Assembly (NCBI GenBank): GCA_963930645.1
Contig: OZ005656.1
Coordinates: 272,936,195-273,000,194, forward strand
DNA from: Salticus scenicus
Taxonomy: Eukaryota > Arthropoda > Arachnida > Araneae > Salticidae
DNA: 64,000 nucleotides
Direction: 5' to 3'
Positions 43,138 through 55,700 of this stretch are shown in pieces. The position numbers and the translations under genes were made by a program. The notes under the pieces are model-generated. The model did no database searches, was not told the origin of the DNA, and saw nothing but the letters and a program-made list of their open reading frames with translations. The number at the start of each line of letters is the position of its first letter. The first letter of the stretch is position 1.

Positions 43138-43830
43138 CACATACATTAAAGTAGGAAGAGCAATTGATTAAATTTTCAGGAAGTTTTGAGTATTATATAA
43201 TGAGAAAACAGTACATAAAGCAGCGACCTCTGGGAGTAATAACTACACTTATCTGCCTAGGCAATGAATCGAACAGCGATTGGATGACATATTTGGGTAC
43301 AACACTTCATAAAGCTTTAACAGGATGCTACAGCTCATAGACCGTAGTTACTGGTGAGTGGTGACGGGCCCCTCGCTTCTCAATGATTAAAGAGACATTT
43401 TCATTGTTGCGAGATCAGGAGAACGCGATGACCGGAGCAACGGTTGAACACATTATCTATCAAGGAAGGTCTGGACAATACAGATAACTTGCGATCGTGC
43501 ATTATGCTGCTTAAATGTTGTGCTACGGAAGCCTAAGACATAGGGCAGAGGGTCGAGCCTTAACTCACCAGAAATTTAATGACCGCTACTCAGGGTGCCG
43601 GGAATGCGAACAAGAAGTAATCGAGACGTGTATCCAATGGGACTGCATACAATCACTGCAGGTGATGGACAGTGTGTCGATGTCGAATTCCAGCTTGTAA
43701 TGTGCATTATTCACAATGCTGTTAAATACGGATGAGGCAATCTTGATGCTGTAAACAGGATTGTGATTTGTCTGAAAAGCGACTTCACGCCATTCCTGCG
43801 TCCAGGTTCGTCGTTGATCATACATTAAAG
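43138..43830 (-). pseudogene. Tc1-like transposase, truncated, minus copy
   Basis: Fragments in order on the minus strand include R-R-T-W-T-Q-E-W-R-E-V-A-F, which is the region just before the first catalytic aspartate of Tc1 DDE transposases. In a shifted frame C-L-Q-H-Q-D follows, then the G-Y-T-type and C-terminal regions (L-Y-E-V-L-Y-P, S-N-R-C). Several frameshifts and stops are present. The DNA-binding N-terminus is absent. The catalytic triad is not intact. Confidence 0.7.
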
Positions 43831-43854
43831 GCGCCCATATCAGTGATGCAGTTT

Positions 43855-44310
43855 TGAGGATAATCAAAATTTTGGTAGCCGCATATTGGGTCACTACCTG
43901 GAGTGATGATATGCAGTACCATTGGATACACGTCTCCATCAACAGTTGTTTTCATTCCCGCCACTCTGAATACCCGCCATTACATTTCCGACGAGATAAG
44001 GCCCATCGCTGTGCCCTATATTCAAAGTCTCCGAAGCGCAATATTTAAGCAGGACAATGCACGACTGCAAGTTGTCCGTATTGTCCAGGCCTTCCTTGAT
44101 ACAGAATATGTTCGACTGTTGCTCTGCGCAGAGCGTTCTCCTGATGTTGCACAAATGGCCCCCACCACTCACCAGTATCCACGATCGATGAATTGCGGCA
44201 TTCTGTTAAAGCTTCATGAAGTGTTCTACCCGTACATGTCATCCAATCGTTGTTTGAACCAATTCCTAGGCAGATAAGTGCAGTTATTGCTCACAGAGGT
44301 CGCTGCTTAA
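43855..44310 (+). pseudogene. Tc1-like transposase, truncated, plus copy
   Basis: An open frame to 44275 contains I-R-P-I-A-V-P-Y-I-Q-S-L-R, then Q-D-N-A-R, the block around the second catalytic aspartate of Tc1-like DDE enzymes. Next are F-L-D-T-E-Y-V-R-L-L and R-S-P-D, then a C-terminal stretch with S-N-R-C. The region with the third catalytic residue is disrupted, and the N-terminal half is missing. Codons match the Tc1 family better than any host gene. Confidence 0.8.
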
Positions 44311-44394
44311 TGTACTGTTTTCTCAGTACATATTACTCCAAATTTCCTGAAATTTTAATCAATTAGTCTTCCTACGATAATGTATGTGCCCAAT

Positions 44395-45265
44395 CAATAT
44401 CATTCTGATATTCGCAATCCTTCTAGAAGTTGCAATTTTCACAAATAGGAGTGTATATAATCAAATAACCTGAATGTAAAATTTACAATCATTAGATTTA
44501 CTGAAATCAATTTCTATTTCTAAATTGTAGAACAAAATGCAATCAATATATTGGTGAGGTTATTAACATTTTAAGGTATTACTTTATATTAACAATAACA
44601 ATGTATGTTAATTTTCAGTTATTTCACTATTTTTAAATTAATCTCGTTCTCAATATCCAAGAAAGTAGATTAACTGCAAAATTCAGCTAAGGAAATCAAA
44701 CTTTATATTTTTTGACAAAGTGTCTTAATTCCAGATCTTTTATATTAATGCTTAAAAATGATTTCACTTTTTACTTGTATTTTTTTTTTTTTTTTTTTTT
44801 TCAAAATTTCTGTTAGTAGGTTTCTGATGTTTTTCTTTAGTACAGACTTTTTTTTGTTCTTACACGTACCATTCTTGGCACTTTTAAGTCCTTAAACTTT
44901 AAAGTTTTTATTATTTTTTATTTATTTATTTATTTATTTTTTTTAAGCTGTTAATGAAAGAAAAAATATTAAATGGTAGTGTTTCGCAATTAACTTATAA
45001 TTATTTTTTTTTCTATCCGATTAAAAAAATTTTCTTGCACCAAATATAGCTGAAAAATTATCATATACTTTTTATTTTTCTTTATATTTGTGTAATACTT
45101 CAAAGAGATACTTCGCATTTAAATATTAAAAAGATGCTGTTTAGGATTAAATTTGTTATTTATTATGAAATAATTTGTATCCGTAAAAGGACGAATGTTT
45201 TAGAATGTATTGCTTGAAAATTAATAAAAAAATTTGGAAACAAATACCATAAATTACAAATGACA
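44395..45265. other. AT-rich DNA, no feature seen
   Basis: T runs at 44780-44801 and a TTTA-type run near 44917. No gene seen. Confidence 0.5.
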
Positions 45266-45445
45266 GTGTCTCAGTTTCAGGTTTAAATAACTGAGCAAGA
45301 CCTTCATCAAATGAAAAAAAATGCAGCTACAAATGCAGCATTAAAGAGGGTGCAATACCGCTTACATGCAGCATTCATGCTTATATTATTAGCCTGATGA
45401 AGGATTATGCACCTTTACAACGTCTCGAAACAACTTTTATGTATA
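45230..45445. mobile_element. Degenerate hammerhead hairpin element
   Basis: The plus strand has AGCCTGATGAAGGATT and later CTCGAAACAAC (45390-45432). The minus strand has TTTGATGAAGGTCTTG and CCTGAAACTG (about 45266-45306). ATACCATAAATTACAAATG at the left parallels the ACACCATAAAATGC of H1. Stem II cannot be closed well on the plus strand. It looks like a worn third member. Confidence 0.5.
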
Positions 45446-46869
45446 TATATGTATATATATATACAGAAACAATGAATCCTAAAGTAAACGTATAGTAAGT
45501 CTTAACACATGGTAACTATTGCGAATAATAATACGTCTTTTTGTCAATCATTTTTAAGCTTCGCCCAACCTTTACTCTTGTTAATCTTTAACCCCTTAAC
45601 CAGGGGTTAATCCAGGTTTTTGAAAATGGTACCCCATTTGTGAATTTTGTAAATAATTTGTGAAAATTTTTTTTATTAATTTGTGAAAATTAAAAATGCC
45701 TAGTGAACAAATTAACCGAAGTGCACAAAGTAATTTATACAGTTTTAAAATACCAATAAAAATATAAAAGTTGTAAAATAGAGTTATATTTATGTTGATT
45801 GGGTAAATACCTAAATTGAAGCTGTTTATAATTATTTGTAAAATATTTGAGTATGCATATTACGTGACATTTCAAACCATCTAAGACATCACATATAACA
45901 GACTCGTTTCAAAAGTCACAAATTTTAAAGATCTCAACTAGCAATGGATAAATGCTTTATTCTCTAATAAGCAAATAATATTCATCATACCAAATGCTAT
46001 AATATAAAGCTATTATATATACGTTCTCCCTCCTCTCATTTTGTGTCACTTTGACAATTTTTAAACAGTAATGAAGGAAAAGCTAAACGTCCAATTTCAG
46101 GGTATTTGGGAAAATCCTGGGTCCTTAGGACCCATGAGTTCCGAAGATCTGAGTCCTTCTTTCAAAAAAATGGGTCGTATATACTATAAAGTATAAAGAT
46201 ATAAATTAAAATTATCTTATTGTAGTTAAAAGATATTTTTTTATGAATTTTTCATCAGCTCTTTTTGAGATTTCCTTAAAACTATTATGTAGGAGGTTTT
46301 TGCTGTTTAAAAACAACTGGAAATATTTAGCCCAGTGTGTTCTGGAACCAGAAAGGAAAAATTAACAAAAGAAAGTACAGTATAATAGCTATACATGTAT
46401 ATATTTACTAAATACATTTTATTTTCAGTGATATAAAATGCCATTTAAAAAAAAAAAAAAAGTCCTTGAAATTATCAGCATTAGGAAAAAAAAAAAAAAA
46501 AAAAAAAAAAGGGAAGGAAGGAAAAGAAAATTTTGAAATAAACTAATGTTTGATTACAAAGATTGTCAATATTTTGAATTTTTAAATAACATTTTTCACC
46601 ACTTTTCTAAAATAAAACTGAAATTATTTTTATTATTATTATTTAACGATTAAATTAATTAAAAATTATTTAAAAAAATAGTCTGTTATGGCCTTCACAA
46701 AACTTTCTTCTGTATCATTCTATATTACAGGGCCACTTACTGTTTAACATGCACAAAAATTCAAACATAGCTTCTAACAGTAAATATTTTTATTTATCAG
46801 TGGAATTTGATGCAGATTTAATCAACAGATGCTGAAATGTAGCCACGTGGAAAATAACAAAAGGTGAGT

Positions 46870-47485
46870 AATAGCAGCGCCACCTGTAGGCCAATATACA
46901 TCAAATTAAGTCAATAACTGTTTTGGCGCATTTATATGCCATAGAAGTTGAAAATTAGTCTTTCTATTTACGCGCGCAGCAGCGCCACCTGTCGGCCGAT
47001 ATGAACCCAAATTGAATCATCATAGTATTTCACAGTAGTCCTTTCATATACCAAGTTTTGTGCAATAAATGGTAATAGAATATGAAATATAGTCTTCCCA
47101 TTCAAGGGAAAAACTGCAGTATAACAGCGCCCCCTATCGGTCGGTATGCACCAAAATTGAATGAGCATAATTTTTCATAATGGTCTTCTCACTTATCAAG
47201 TTTTGATCGAGTATATATGATACAACCTTAGATATAGTCTTCCCTTAAATGGAAAAAATCTTATCGTCACCTGTTGAGTGATTTGCACCAAAATTTGATA
47301 GACACTAATTTATGTCAAAGTGCAACTACATATAAATTCATATGAAATTGTGTTCTCTAGTTCTTGAAATATAATCGCCACAAATTCTTGTCCCACACAA
47401 ATAGAATTTTCTAAAAATTATCAAATCTTGTTCAGGACCTATCAAAACGTATAAAACCATCGAAAACCGCAAGTAAAAAAAATAT
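46870..47485 (-). repeat. R4 repeat with tandem GCGCCACCTGT units, inside the 4.2-kb element
   Basis: Four degenerate units begin near 46875, 46979, 47127 and 47262 (CAGCGCCACCTGTCGGCCGA, then CACCAAAATTGA, then AGTCTTCCC). At the right, minus-strand GGTTTTCGATGGTTTTATAC and AGGTCCTGAACAAGAT match R4 fragments at 56.4 and 61.2 kb. Confidence 0.65.
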
Positions 47486-49084
47486 TTATGAAACCAATTT
47501 GTTTTTCTATTGAATACAAAATAAAGTAAAAATTGAAGTATGGCGTTTCCGGAAAAAACGGGAAAGTTGGTAGCTATGTTCATGCCTTTCATTTCACTGG
47601 AACAACCAGACGTTAACAGCGACCTGCGCGATTAATATGAAAAAATGTATATTATTTTCGTCCTTTTGTAAAAACTTATTAGATTATAATTACCGAAATA
47701 ATTATTGAAGTAATAATTTATCATGGTCCTCTTAAATCCGGAATTGCAAGGATCGCGGCAATTTTGAATTTTACAGATTTGTGAAAACTGATTTTTGATA
47801 ATAAAAGAAACATGCCACATGCTATTTTCACTCCTTAAAAGCAAATTATACTTAATTTGGCGAATTAAATAATAAAGTAGGAGACATGCACTCCGGAATT
47901 TTATAAAAACCCGTATTTTTCAGTTTCTTGGGGGGTGGGGGGAATTATTAAAAGTATAAAGATAAATATTCTATGATTTTGTATAATGTCAATAAATTTT
48001 AATATTATCCCTTTTATAGTTAGTTCTTAGCTCTCAAAAGAAATAAAGATGTACAGATGAGAGTTACGCTAGTCTGCATGCGGCCTGCTTCAAGGTCAAA
48101 GAGCAACGTGTTATGTAGAAGTAGGTCAGCGATTCTGTTAGGATCTTGAAGGAGTGTGTTTATTATCATTTAGCCAAGTCAAGAGATAACGGAATATTGA
48201 GCGTTATTTATTTATTTTATTCAGTGATATTATTATTAAATATAATAGATACTTTTACTATGATTAAATATTGGACAAATGAGCACGTGTTTCCGGAAGT
48301 CACCGTGGAATGTCCATGTCCAACTGTCTTGCAGAAATCATTTATAATCTAAGTAATTGTTATCGCAAAATCGAAACAACATAAAAAAAAAAAATCAAAA
48401 GCTATTTTTAAACACATGTGAACGATTTTACAGAACGCTCATCCCACACACACACAAAAAAAAATCTTTCTTTCGTTTGAGGATGAATTTTATTGCGCAT
48501 CCCCTAGGCACCATATTAGTATATTTAGCTTCCCACCTTTGATATTTTTTGCGTAATTTACGCGCTATAGCGTATCTGTGGCATTAATTTACTCCATTTA
48601 CTAACTTCTTTTATACCTCATTTCTCATTTGTAAAACTTCATTGCAGTAGAAAATTGAGAAATTGCATATATGTTGACAGGTTAACACCAAAAAATGTCA
48701 AGTCAAATTGTTAAAAGATAGAATAAATGTATAAATAAATTGCATTTAAAAAAAAAAAAGTAAAAACTTAAACACACACAAGATAGGACTGGTCAAAATT
48801 GTATTATAGACAGTTTTCCAACTTTTTTTAATCATCTGTAAAATTATATTTATTTAACCAAAAGAAAATGTGATAATTTATTTTAAATTTTATGTTTTCG
48901 CAAAGCAATAGAACAGTAAAATCTTACTGAAATTCTTTATGGAGTTAGACCCTTTATAAAAATTCTTGAATTGCATATACAGACTACTGTAATCACATTT
49001 ACTCAACCATTTTATTTCTTCCAATGAACTTAGAACGCAGCAGAAAAGACAGAGGCTAAGCTTTGAAACAGAGCTTCTGTTGGC

Positions 49085-49435
49085 GATTCATTACGTGAGG
49101 ATGCGATTCGGAGTATCGGCACTTTTTACTATAACCTTTTTGAATCGGAACTTTCTTTTCTCGTCTAGAAACATAGTTTCTTTTTTCTTTTTTTTGGAGG
49201 GGGGGGGGCACTAGTTGACTGTGTATGTTTATCATATTGCAGAGAAATACTTTTTTATTTTTTGAAAGAATGTGGTTTTTCGACCATTTTCCAAATTTCG
49301 GCTGAGCGCTGAGCTTCGATACAGGGCACGCATTGGCGATTCGTTTTGTAGTGATGTGATTCAATGATGAGATTCGGTTATGCGGCACTTTTTACTAGTA
49401 ATCTTTTTGTATATGAATCGGAACTACGCTTTTGC
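49085..49435. repeat. Direct repeat in the right subterminal region of the 4.2-kb element
   Basis: GTGAGGATGCGATTCGGAGT with GGCACTTTTTACTATAACCT (from 49094) recurs as GATGAGATTCGGTTATGCGG with CACTTTTTACTAGTAATC (from 49366). Both continue with a GAATCGGAAC block. Confidence 0.7.
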
Positions 49436-49639
49436 GTCTCGGAACTGTTTTTGTTTTCGAGCCGACCGATCGTGTTCGAGTGTGTTTTTCGTACAGGATT
49501 GATTCTTTTTCTTTACAGCTTACAGCAGAAAAGGGTTACAAAGGATTTTTGTTGTTTCTTCTTCAGAGCGAGATGTTCCAAAAATATAAAGAAAATGTAA
49601 GTTTCAAGTGAGATTTTTTTTTTTTTATCACTAAGAATG

Positions 49640-49800
49640 GACTTTTTGAAAGTGCCGTTTTGCCGAAAATTTATTTTGTGAAGGTACCGCATCGCTGAAA
49701 ATTCATTTTGTGAAGGTACCGCATCGGCGAAAATTGACTTTGTGAAGGTACCGCATGGCCGAAAATTGAATTTGTGAAAGTGCCGCAAAGCGGCACTAAA
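49640..49800. repeat. Subterminal tandem repeat, five 32-bp units
   Basis: Unit GTGAAGGTACCGCATCGGCG-AAAATTGACTTT. The first and last units carry GTGCCG instead of GTACCG. The 91-codon minus-strand frame over it is a by-product. Confidence 0.85.
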
Positions 49801-49826
49801 TTCGTTCTGGATTAACCCCTGTTAAC

Positions 49827-50355
49827 GGTCTCGTAGATTTAAAGAAAACTGTAAAAAAAGTGTCTATTTTTTTAATTCAAGAAATTTGAATAAAATAAGG
49901 TGTATGAACAATATAAGTATTCATTTTCAATTTTTGGATTTTTTTTTTTTTTATTTTTTTTTTAAGCTTTAAATCAAGACAATTTAATTTTTCAGAAAAA
50001 TCAACAATCAGGGTTATCATGACTGAATATTGGTTTTCCAGTAAGTAGAAAAAAAAAAAAAAAAAAAAAAGATACGTGTTTTATACATTAAAAAAAAGAA
50101 TTTTATGAAAAGAATTTTTCGTATAATACAATATTATATGTACTCTATATATACACTGTTCGCTATCCGAACTTTTATGAAGATCATTTGTTTCCGAACC
50201 ACTCTCATATGCATTTATTCTAAAATTAGAATCCGAGTCACTTTGTAATTATGACTCCATAATGAACTTAATATTAAAAAAAAAAAAATATTTTACCGCA
50301 GAGCACAGGACCACCTGCATTCAAAAGCCTAAATCAATAAAGATGTAAAAATAAG
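49827..50355. other. AT-rich DNA, no feature seen
   Basis: A and T runs only. Confidence 0.5.
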
Positions 50356-51137
50356 TACAGTAAAGCACTGTTTATCCGTCTTTTAAGGGACTGGCGTAAA
50401 AGGACGTATAAATGAAAAGATGTATAATCGAAATTTTAATAGTAACACTTTGACTACTACAAATTTAATGACATTCAAGCAAAATTTATATGAAAATACT
50501 ATTTAATAAAGTTTCTTGAGTTAGTAAATGTATATTGTACTTTTTTTTAAAAAGACAATGATTAATTAAAAAAAAAAAAAAAAAAAAAAGATTATAGATA
50601 AAAAGTGAGAAAAATCATATTATTAATGCATGACTGGGTACTAATTTCATATATGATATTTTGAGTATTATATTACATTTCTTAAGAAGTATATATGAAA
50701 ACATTTTGAATATTAATTATATATATTGCGTATCTTTAATAATAAGCATACGATTTATGTCCATACAGGCTATTTAATAACATTAAATATCTTTAATATT
50801 CGACTGATTTGCTGCTTGTCTATGAGTATTAAAAATTCTATTATGAATGCAATTAATTCTTTCTTCAGTATTCTTCGATCTTTCCTGTGTTCCTCCATTT
50901 AAGATGCTTTCTAGGAAAAATCCGTCTTATTTAGAATAAAAAATTTAATGACAGGTCGAGAAATTTCGCAAATTTTAGAAAAGTGGAAAAGACGTATAAC
51001 CTATAAGCGGCGTATAAACGAAGAATTTTTACATTAAAATGAATAGGAATGAATAGGAATGAATAGGAATTTCACTAAAAGGACGTATAAATGAAAAAGA
51101 CGTATAAATGAGAGACGTATAAATGGTGCTTTACTTA
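50356..51137. mobile_element. pogo/Tigger-like non-autonomous element
   Basis: TA borders (50356-50357, 51136-51137), with inverted ends CAGTAAAGCACTGTTTATCC on the left and AAGTAAAGCACCATTTATAC read inward on the right. Several further GACGTATAA and GTATAAATGA motifs lie just inside both ends. The right half holds three tandem GAATAGGAAT units near 51042-51070. No transposase frame remains. Confidence 0.7.
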
Positions 51138-52670
51138 TTACAAATATTTAAAATTGGATAGTCCTGACTTCAAGTTTAAAATATACCAACTAACTCCAAT
51201 TTCATATTATATAGTCTGCTACGGTTATACAGAATGTAAAATAAGAAATAAAATTTTTTTCGTGTATCAAAAATGATCTGTTTTTAAATCTTTTTAGCGC
51301 GTTAATTTTGAACACTCCAGCACGGAAATACTACGGGCACGAGAAATTCACGGTATTTGTAGGAAGAGCCTATTTTCCCTAGCAGACGCTTCTGAGCTTC
51401 CGGTTTATTCTAAATTTACGTACCTGAAAATTTAATTAAAAACTCTTGGCAATGTTTCTTTCTTTCTTTCTTTCTTATTTTTTTAATACTATTTTGAAAA
51501 ATAGTTTAGAAAGAAATAATTACTTTTACATTCTATTGTGATAAACTTAAATTAGTCTTTTTACCGAAATTCTACTAAAGCATGAAAATATGAGAGGTGC
51601 TCGTCTTAGTTTCTAAGTTTTGGTAAACGAGCGACCTTTTGCAAAGTCGAATTTGAAATCCTTTTTATTAAAATGAGGATTTATTTTGAACCTCATTAAA
51701 TGCAATAATGTTTCATTTCTGTAACTTTGAAATTAGTTCTCATAATGAATATTTATTACATAAATAATTTATCCGTATAAATGTAAATTTGAAATATGTT
51801 TTAATTAAAATGAATATTTCTAGAAAGTTCAATATTCAGGATACGTTAATAATTAAGAAATGGGCTTGATTTTTAATGCTTGGTATATTTTGTCAAAGTA
51901 AATGTACAACTGACTACGTTTATAATGTTTTAAAACTTTGGAACATTTATTCATTTTAATTGAAGGAATATTAATGAATTCTGGTGTGATAGAACTAATA
52001 AAAGTGCAACGTTTTCAACGCCTCTCTTAACTATTGTGGGTTGAATTGTTGAAGTGTTGAATTCTAGTTACAAAATTTAAACCTTCGTTTAAATGTTTTA
52101 ATAAAGAAGAATTCCCAAAATGAAGTTTTATTTTTATTGACAATTATACATGCAATAACAGTTAACCATTCTTTCGAAAACGACCATAAGCGGCGTCCCA
52201 ATTTGATCTTTATTAGATTCACCAGACCAAAAATATGTGCGATGAAAAAATTTACACATCAGTCAGAAAAATCATAAAATAGAGATTTTCTTTCATGATG
52301 CTTCCAATCAAATTATATTTGCGGTGAATGGTGTCCCTATAGATACATTTCCCAATAGTAAAATAACAGGGCTCTACATTCACTGGGACAGAAGACAGAA
52401 GCTGAGTGACAATTAGACCAATATGGCAGCTAATCCGTCTCCCTTACAAAATTTTAACATCTTATTCACAGTATGGCCATTACAATGCACAAAAACAATG
52501 GCAATTTCAGCTTGAAATTAAAAATATAACTATGAATTTAAATGTAAAACACACACATAACTATTGTTATATGTTATTCACGTATAAAATCAAGTTAAGA
52601 ATCTGTAAATATGCACTTTTGAATTATAAACATTTTAGCGTTTAAAAAAGAAAAAAAAAACTTCTCAATG

Positions 52671-52690
<20 letters not shown>
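51138..52690. other. AT-rich DNA, no supported gene
   Basis: The 79-codon frame at 52406-52645 lacks splice or motif support. Confidence 0.45.
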
Positions 52691-52711
<21 letters not shown>

Positions 52712-52712
<1 letters not shown>

Positions 52713-53260
52713 GTAACGTAACATGGGTCCGGTAAAATTACGTGGGTTGGTATTCCATTGATGTGAGCATCTTAGAAAGGATGAGGAGTCCATCAGATTA
52801 ACTAATAATCCTTTATTAAATTCAAGAGGCAGTGTCTTCGTCTGAAGTTACACACCCCGAGCGTCATATGTTCCGAAACCACGCCGATGGTCAGCAATTC
52901 GCCGTAGCGGCGCCCCTCAGGGTCGTCGGGATTAGTTAGTAAGCTTTTACATTATGAGAGTAATATTTAACGTATTTTTATTACGTAAGTCAATATCGGA
53001 AAAAGATACGATTTCTCGTGTGTTCCAGCTTAAATACCGTGTACTTGGGGGCGAATATTTACTCCTCCTCTGCTTAATCATTAGTTATTAACTTAATGAT
53101 TGACAGTCCAGCCCAGGCCCGGATCCTGGATTAATTAATATGCATTACTTAACCATAAGAAAACGAGAGTTGCATTTACCCAGCTCTTTTTATTGTAAAA
53201 TTCGTCCAATTTTCTGACATTAGCGTTATGAACGCGCATTGTAATAAAACTTACTTTACA
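52712..53260 (+). mobile_element. Possible solo LTR
   Basis: A GC-richer block begins TGTAACGTAACATGGGTCCG and may end at GTAATAAAACTTACTTTACA, giving TG-CA ends with an AATAAA near the 3' end. The flanks (ATATA and GGGGA) show no target duplication, so the boundaries or the call may be wrong. The left flank is an AT microsatellite, where a duplication would be hard to see. Confidence 0.3.
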
Positions 53261-53722
53261 GGGGAAGCTTTAGAATTAATTTCAAGCTAAGAATTTTTAA
53301 TGGGATATTTTCTCCAAGTTATCAGTCAATATTAATTTAAAATAATAAAATAATAGTTTAAAATTATACCTTTTTTTATCCTTTCATATATATATATATA
53401 TATATATATAATTAGCTCGGATAGTAATACTTTTTCTTACATAACAAAGAGAGAATTGCCAATTAAAAGGGAAAAGAAAATGTTTTTCAAACAATACAGA
53501 TCTTGCTTACCAAAAAGATCCCAGAAATTGCATGATATTTAATTATAAGAATATATTATAAATTATTATGCTGTTCTTCATGATTTAATTGAAATGCAGT
53601 GATTTATTTTTAGTGTTGTTAACAGATCTACCTCTTTTCTGATTTAATACACAAATGGTCCTTTTTAAAATTATTCTAACATGAAAGTCGGAACATAATG
53701 AAGTTTGAAAAAGAAATTATTC

Positions 53723-53767
<45 letters not shown>

Positions 53768-54604
53768 CTATAGAAGTAATGTTTGTGAAAAGAATCCAAC
53801 AAATTACTTGACATTTAAATTTGAAGATATATTAAAAATCATTACATTTTTGCATTATACATTATATTGTTTTATAATTTTAATTGAAAATTAGTCATTT
53901 ATTTTGAATATTGTTATCAGAATTAAGGCTTGCCGAAATTATTATATCATAATACTTAAGACAGAATCTGTTTTATAATTTTTCTATCATAAACACTGTA
54001 AAAAAATGTTGTAATTTTTCCTGCACTTTCTGCGGTATATTTTCAAGTATTTATGCTGTGAAATAAATTCAAGCACTAAATGCTGTAAAATCGACTTCCT
54101 GTGGACTTTAGACAGGAACATCTGCTTGTGGAAGCATAACATCTGCATCTCTGAACTCAGATGCAGATGAACCATGAACGAGGAATGAACAACGTGAAGA
54201 GCATGGAATGAAGAATGTCCATTCATTAGAAAGGTTAGTTTTTAATTTTTATATTAACATTTTGTATTGATTAATTAAAATTTCGTTAAAACGCATTAGT
54301 TGTAAACATATTGTAGCATGTCTAGTTCTTGACACCAATAACTTTTCTCTTAACGATTTACAATTAATTTAAAAAAAAAAGTTTCTTATTAATCATTCAG
54401 TATAGTCATTTTAAAGGTTTTTCATACAATTACATTTATCAAGTTATATGCTGGCCAAGGAAGAGCTAAATGCACTTTTTTATATGAACAGATTTATGTT
54501 AACGTGTATAAACTTGCACTCATGAAATTCAACAAAAAATATTAATTATTTATTAAGCAGTTTATCATAACAAATTGAATATGTTTATGATTACAAATTA
54601 ATTT
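53261..54604. other. AT-rich DNA with AT microsatellites and a small hairpin
   Basis: (AT)n at 53388-53410 and 53728-53766. An 11-bp perfect stem CATCTGCATCT/AGATGCAGATG with an 8-nt loop lies at 54140-54169. No gene seen. Confidence 0.55.
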
Positions 54605-54893
54605 TTAACCCTAGAACACAAGTGGTACGTAAATTTTACGTGCGGTCTTCATTTAATGGTTTTTTTCTGCACTTTCCCTACTATCGATACACTTGTTTGA
54701 GTTTGAGTGCTTCGAAATAATTATTCAGATAATGAAAAATTAGTAATATTGGGTAAAACAGCAAATAATTAAACATATTTAAAAACAATATTAATGTAAT
54801 ATAAGCAAATAAAACGACTTTTATATGAGCGCGTCAATTTTAGGTATCTCTAGTGAAAGAGTATTTATGAACACGCTAGTGTTCTAGGGTTAA
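54605..54893. mobile_element. piggyBac-like MITE (P4)
   Basis: TTAA borders (54605-54608, 54890-54893) with perfect inverted ends CCCTAGAACAC and GTGTTCTAGGG. No coding capacity. Confidence 0.88.
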
Positions 54894-55375
54894 AAGAAGA
54901 TTTTCTTAACTTGAACTTGAAATGTATTCCCTTTGACTTCAAGATAAATAATATAACAAGTATAAAAACATAGTTTTTAAGATATTATTTGACTTTTTTT
55001 TTTTTTTTTTAAGTAGCAAAGAATGTTCACATGACAGTATGATGCACATAGTTTATTTTAAAAATTAAAAGAGGTATATTTCTGGGGCCGAATCAGTGCA
55101 AAAATTGGGAGCGCTTTAGGGTCATATTCAATGACTTTCACCTTGAATGTTCCTTGTCATATTCAATTTCATATTAAACTTAATTTGTGTAGAGATCCTT
55201 AGAGCTTAATTTGAAGATTTCATTAGGTCATTTTAAACGAAATTCTAATTTTACATTCCAATTTTCTTTATTTTAAGAATTTTAATACCAATTTAAATAG
55301 AGGTAGAATTATAAAAAAAAATTAAATAATTAATTTAACTAAATCAGGATGAAAGTTCTTTTGTTTCAGTATAGC
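54894..55375. other. AT-rich DNA, no feature seen
   Basis: No gene or element recognised. Confidence 0.5.
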
Positions 55376-55700
55376 TTACAAATTCGCCTTCGGCGACCAG
55401 TGGGTTTGCGATCCTTCAGAAAACTCACCGTATTAAACTTCTGCTCGGTGACGTCTTCGGCGTTGTTTTCCTGTTTCAAAATCTACGACCGCCTGTTCAC
55501 TCACCCTGCAAACACCTGCCTGTAGCAAATTTCGACAATCAGCCGAAATTTGGCGCGAGTTGCATTCTATGCCCGTTTTATAATCTGAACCTGGATGTTT
55601 GCTCACCATCCAAACGACCTTTGAAAAATTTGGCCAGACAACTACGCTAGTTTAAATTTATGTGTATATCGGCCGACAGGTAGCGCTGCTGTTAATTAAC
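55376..55700. repeat. R3 repeat, second copy
   Basis: Opens CTTCGGCGACCAGTGGGTTT and contains TGCTCGGTGACGTC and CGCCTGTTCACTCACCCTG, matching the array at 5.48 kb. It ends near GGCCGACAGGTAGCGCTGCT, which resembles the R4 units. Confidence 0.7.

Larger units (their letters stand above)
43138..44394. mobile_element. Head-to-head inverted pair of Tc1-like transposon remnants
   Basis: Outer ends match as inverted repeats (TTGGGCACATACATTA-type at both sides, then AATTGATTAAA and TTTCAGGAA). Each arm holds the 3' part of a Tc1-like transposase. The arms meet near 43830-43855. A Tc1 element normally has one transposase gene of about 340 codons between inverted ends. Here two truncated copies oppose each other. 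Confidence 0.75.
45601..49821. mobile_element. 4.2-kb DNA element with CAGGGGTTAATCCAG termini
   Basis: Perfect 15-bp inverted ends CAGGGGTTAATCCAG, flanked by TTAAC on both sides (45596-45600 and 49822-49826). Subterminal repeats built on GGTACC and TTTGTGAA occur at both ends. The right end has five tandem units of about 32 bp. No transposase was found; interior frames are under 115 codons. TTAAC could be a 5-bp duplication, or TTAA plus one matching base. CAGGGG ends recall hAT, but the flanks do not match over 8 bases. Superfamily open. Confidence 0.65.

Noticed and set aside
43903..44277. 124-codon frame as a host gene
   Set aside because: Its Q-D-N-A-R and flanking blocks identify it as Tc1-like transposase sequence; the overlapping minus-strand frames are shadows of the inverted arm.
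53987..54226. 79-codon minus-strand frame around a small hairpin
   Set aside because: The hairpin inverted repeat creates most of the apparent coding pattern; no homology recognised.
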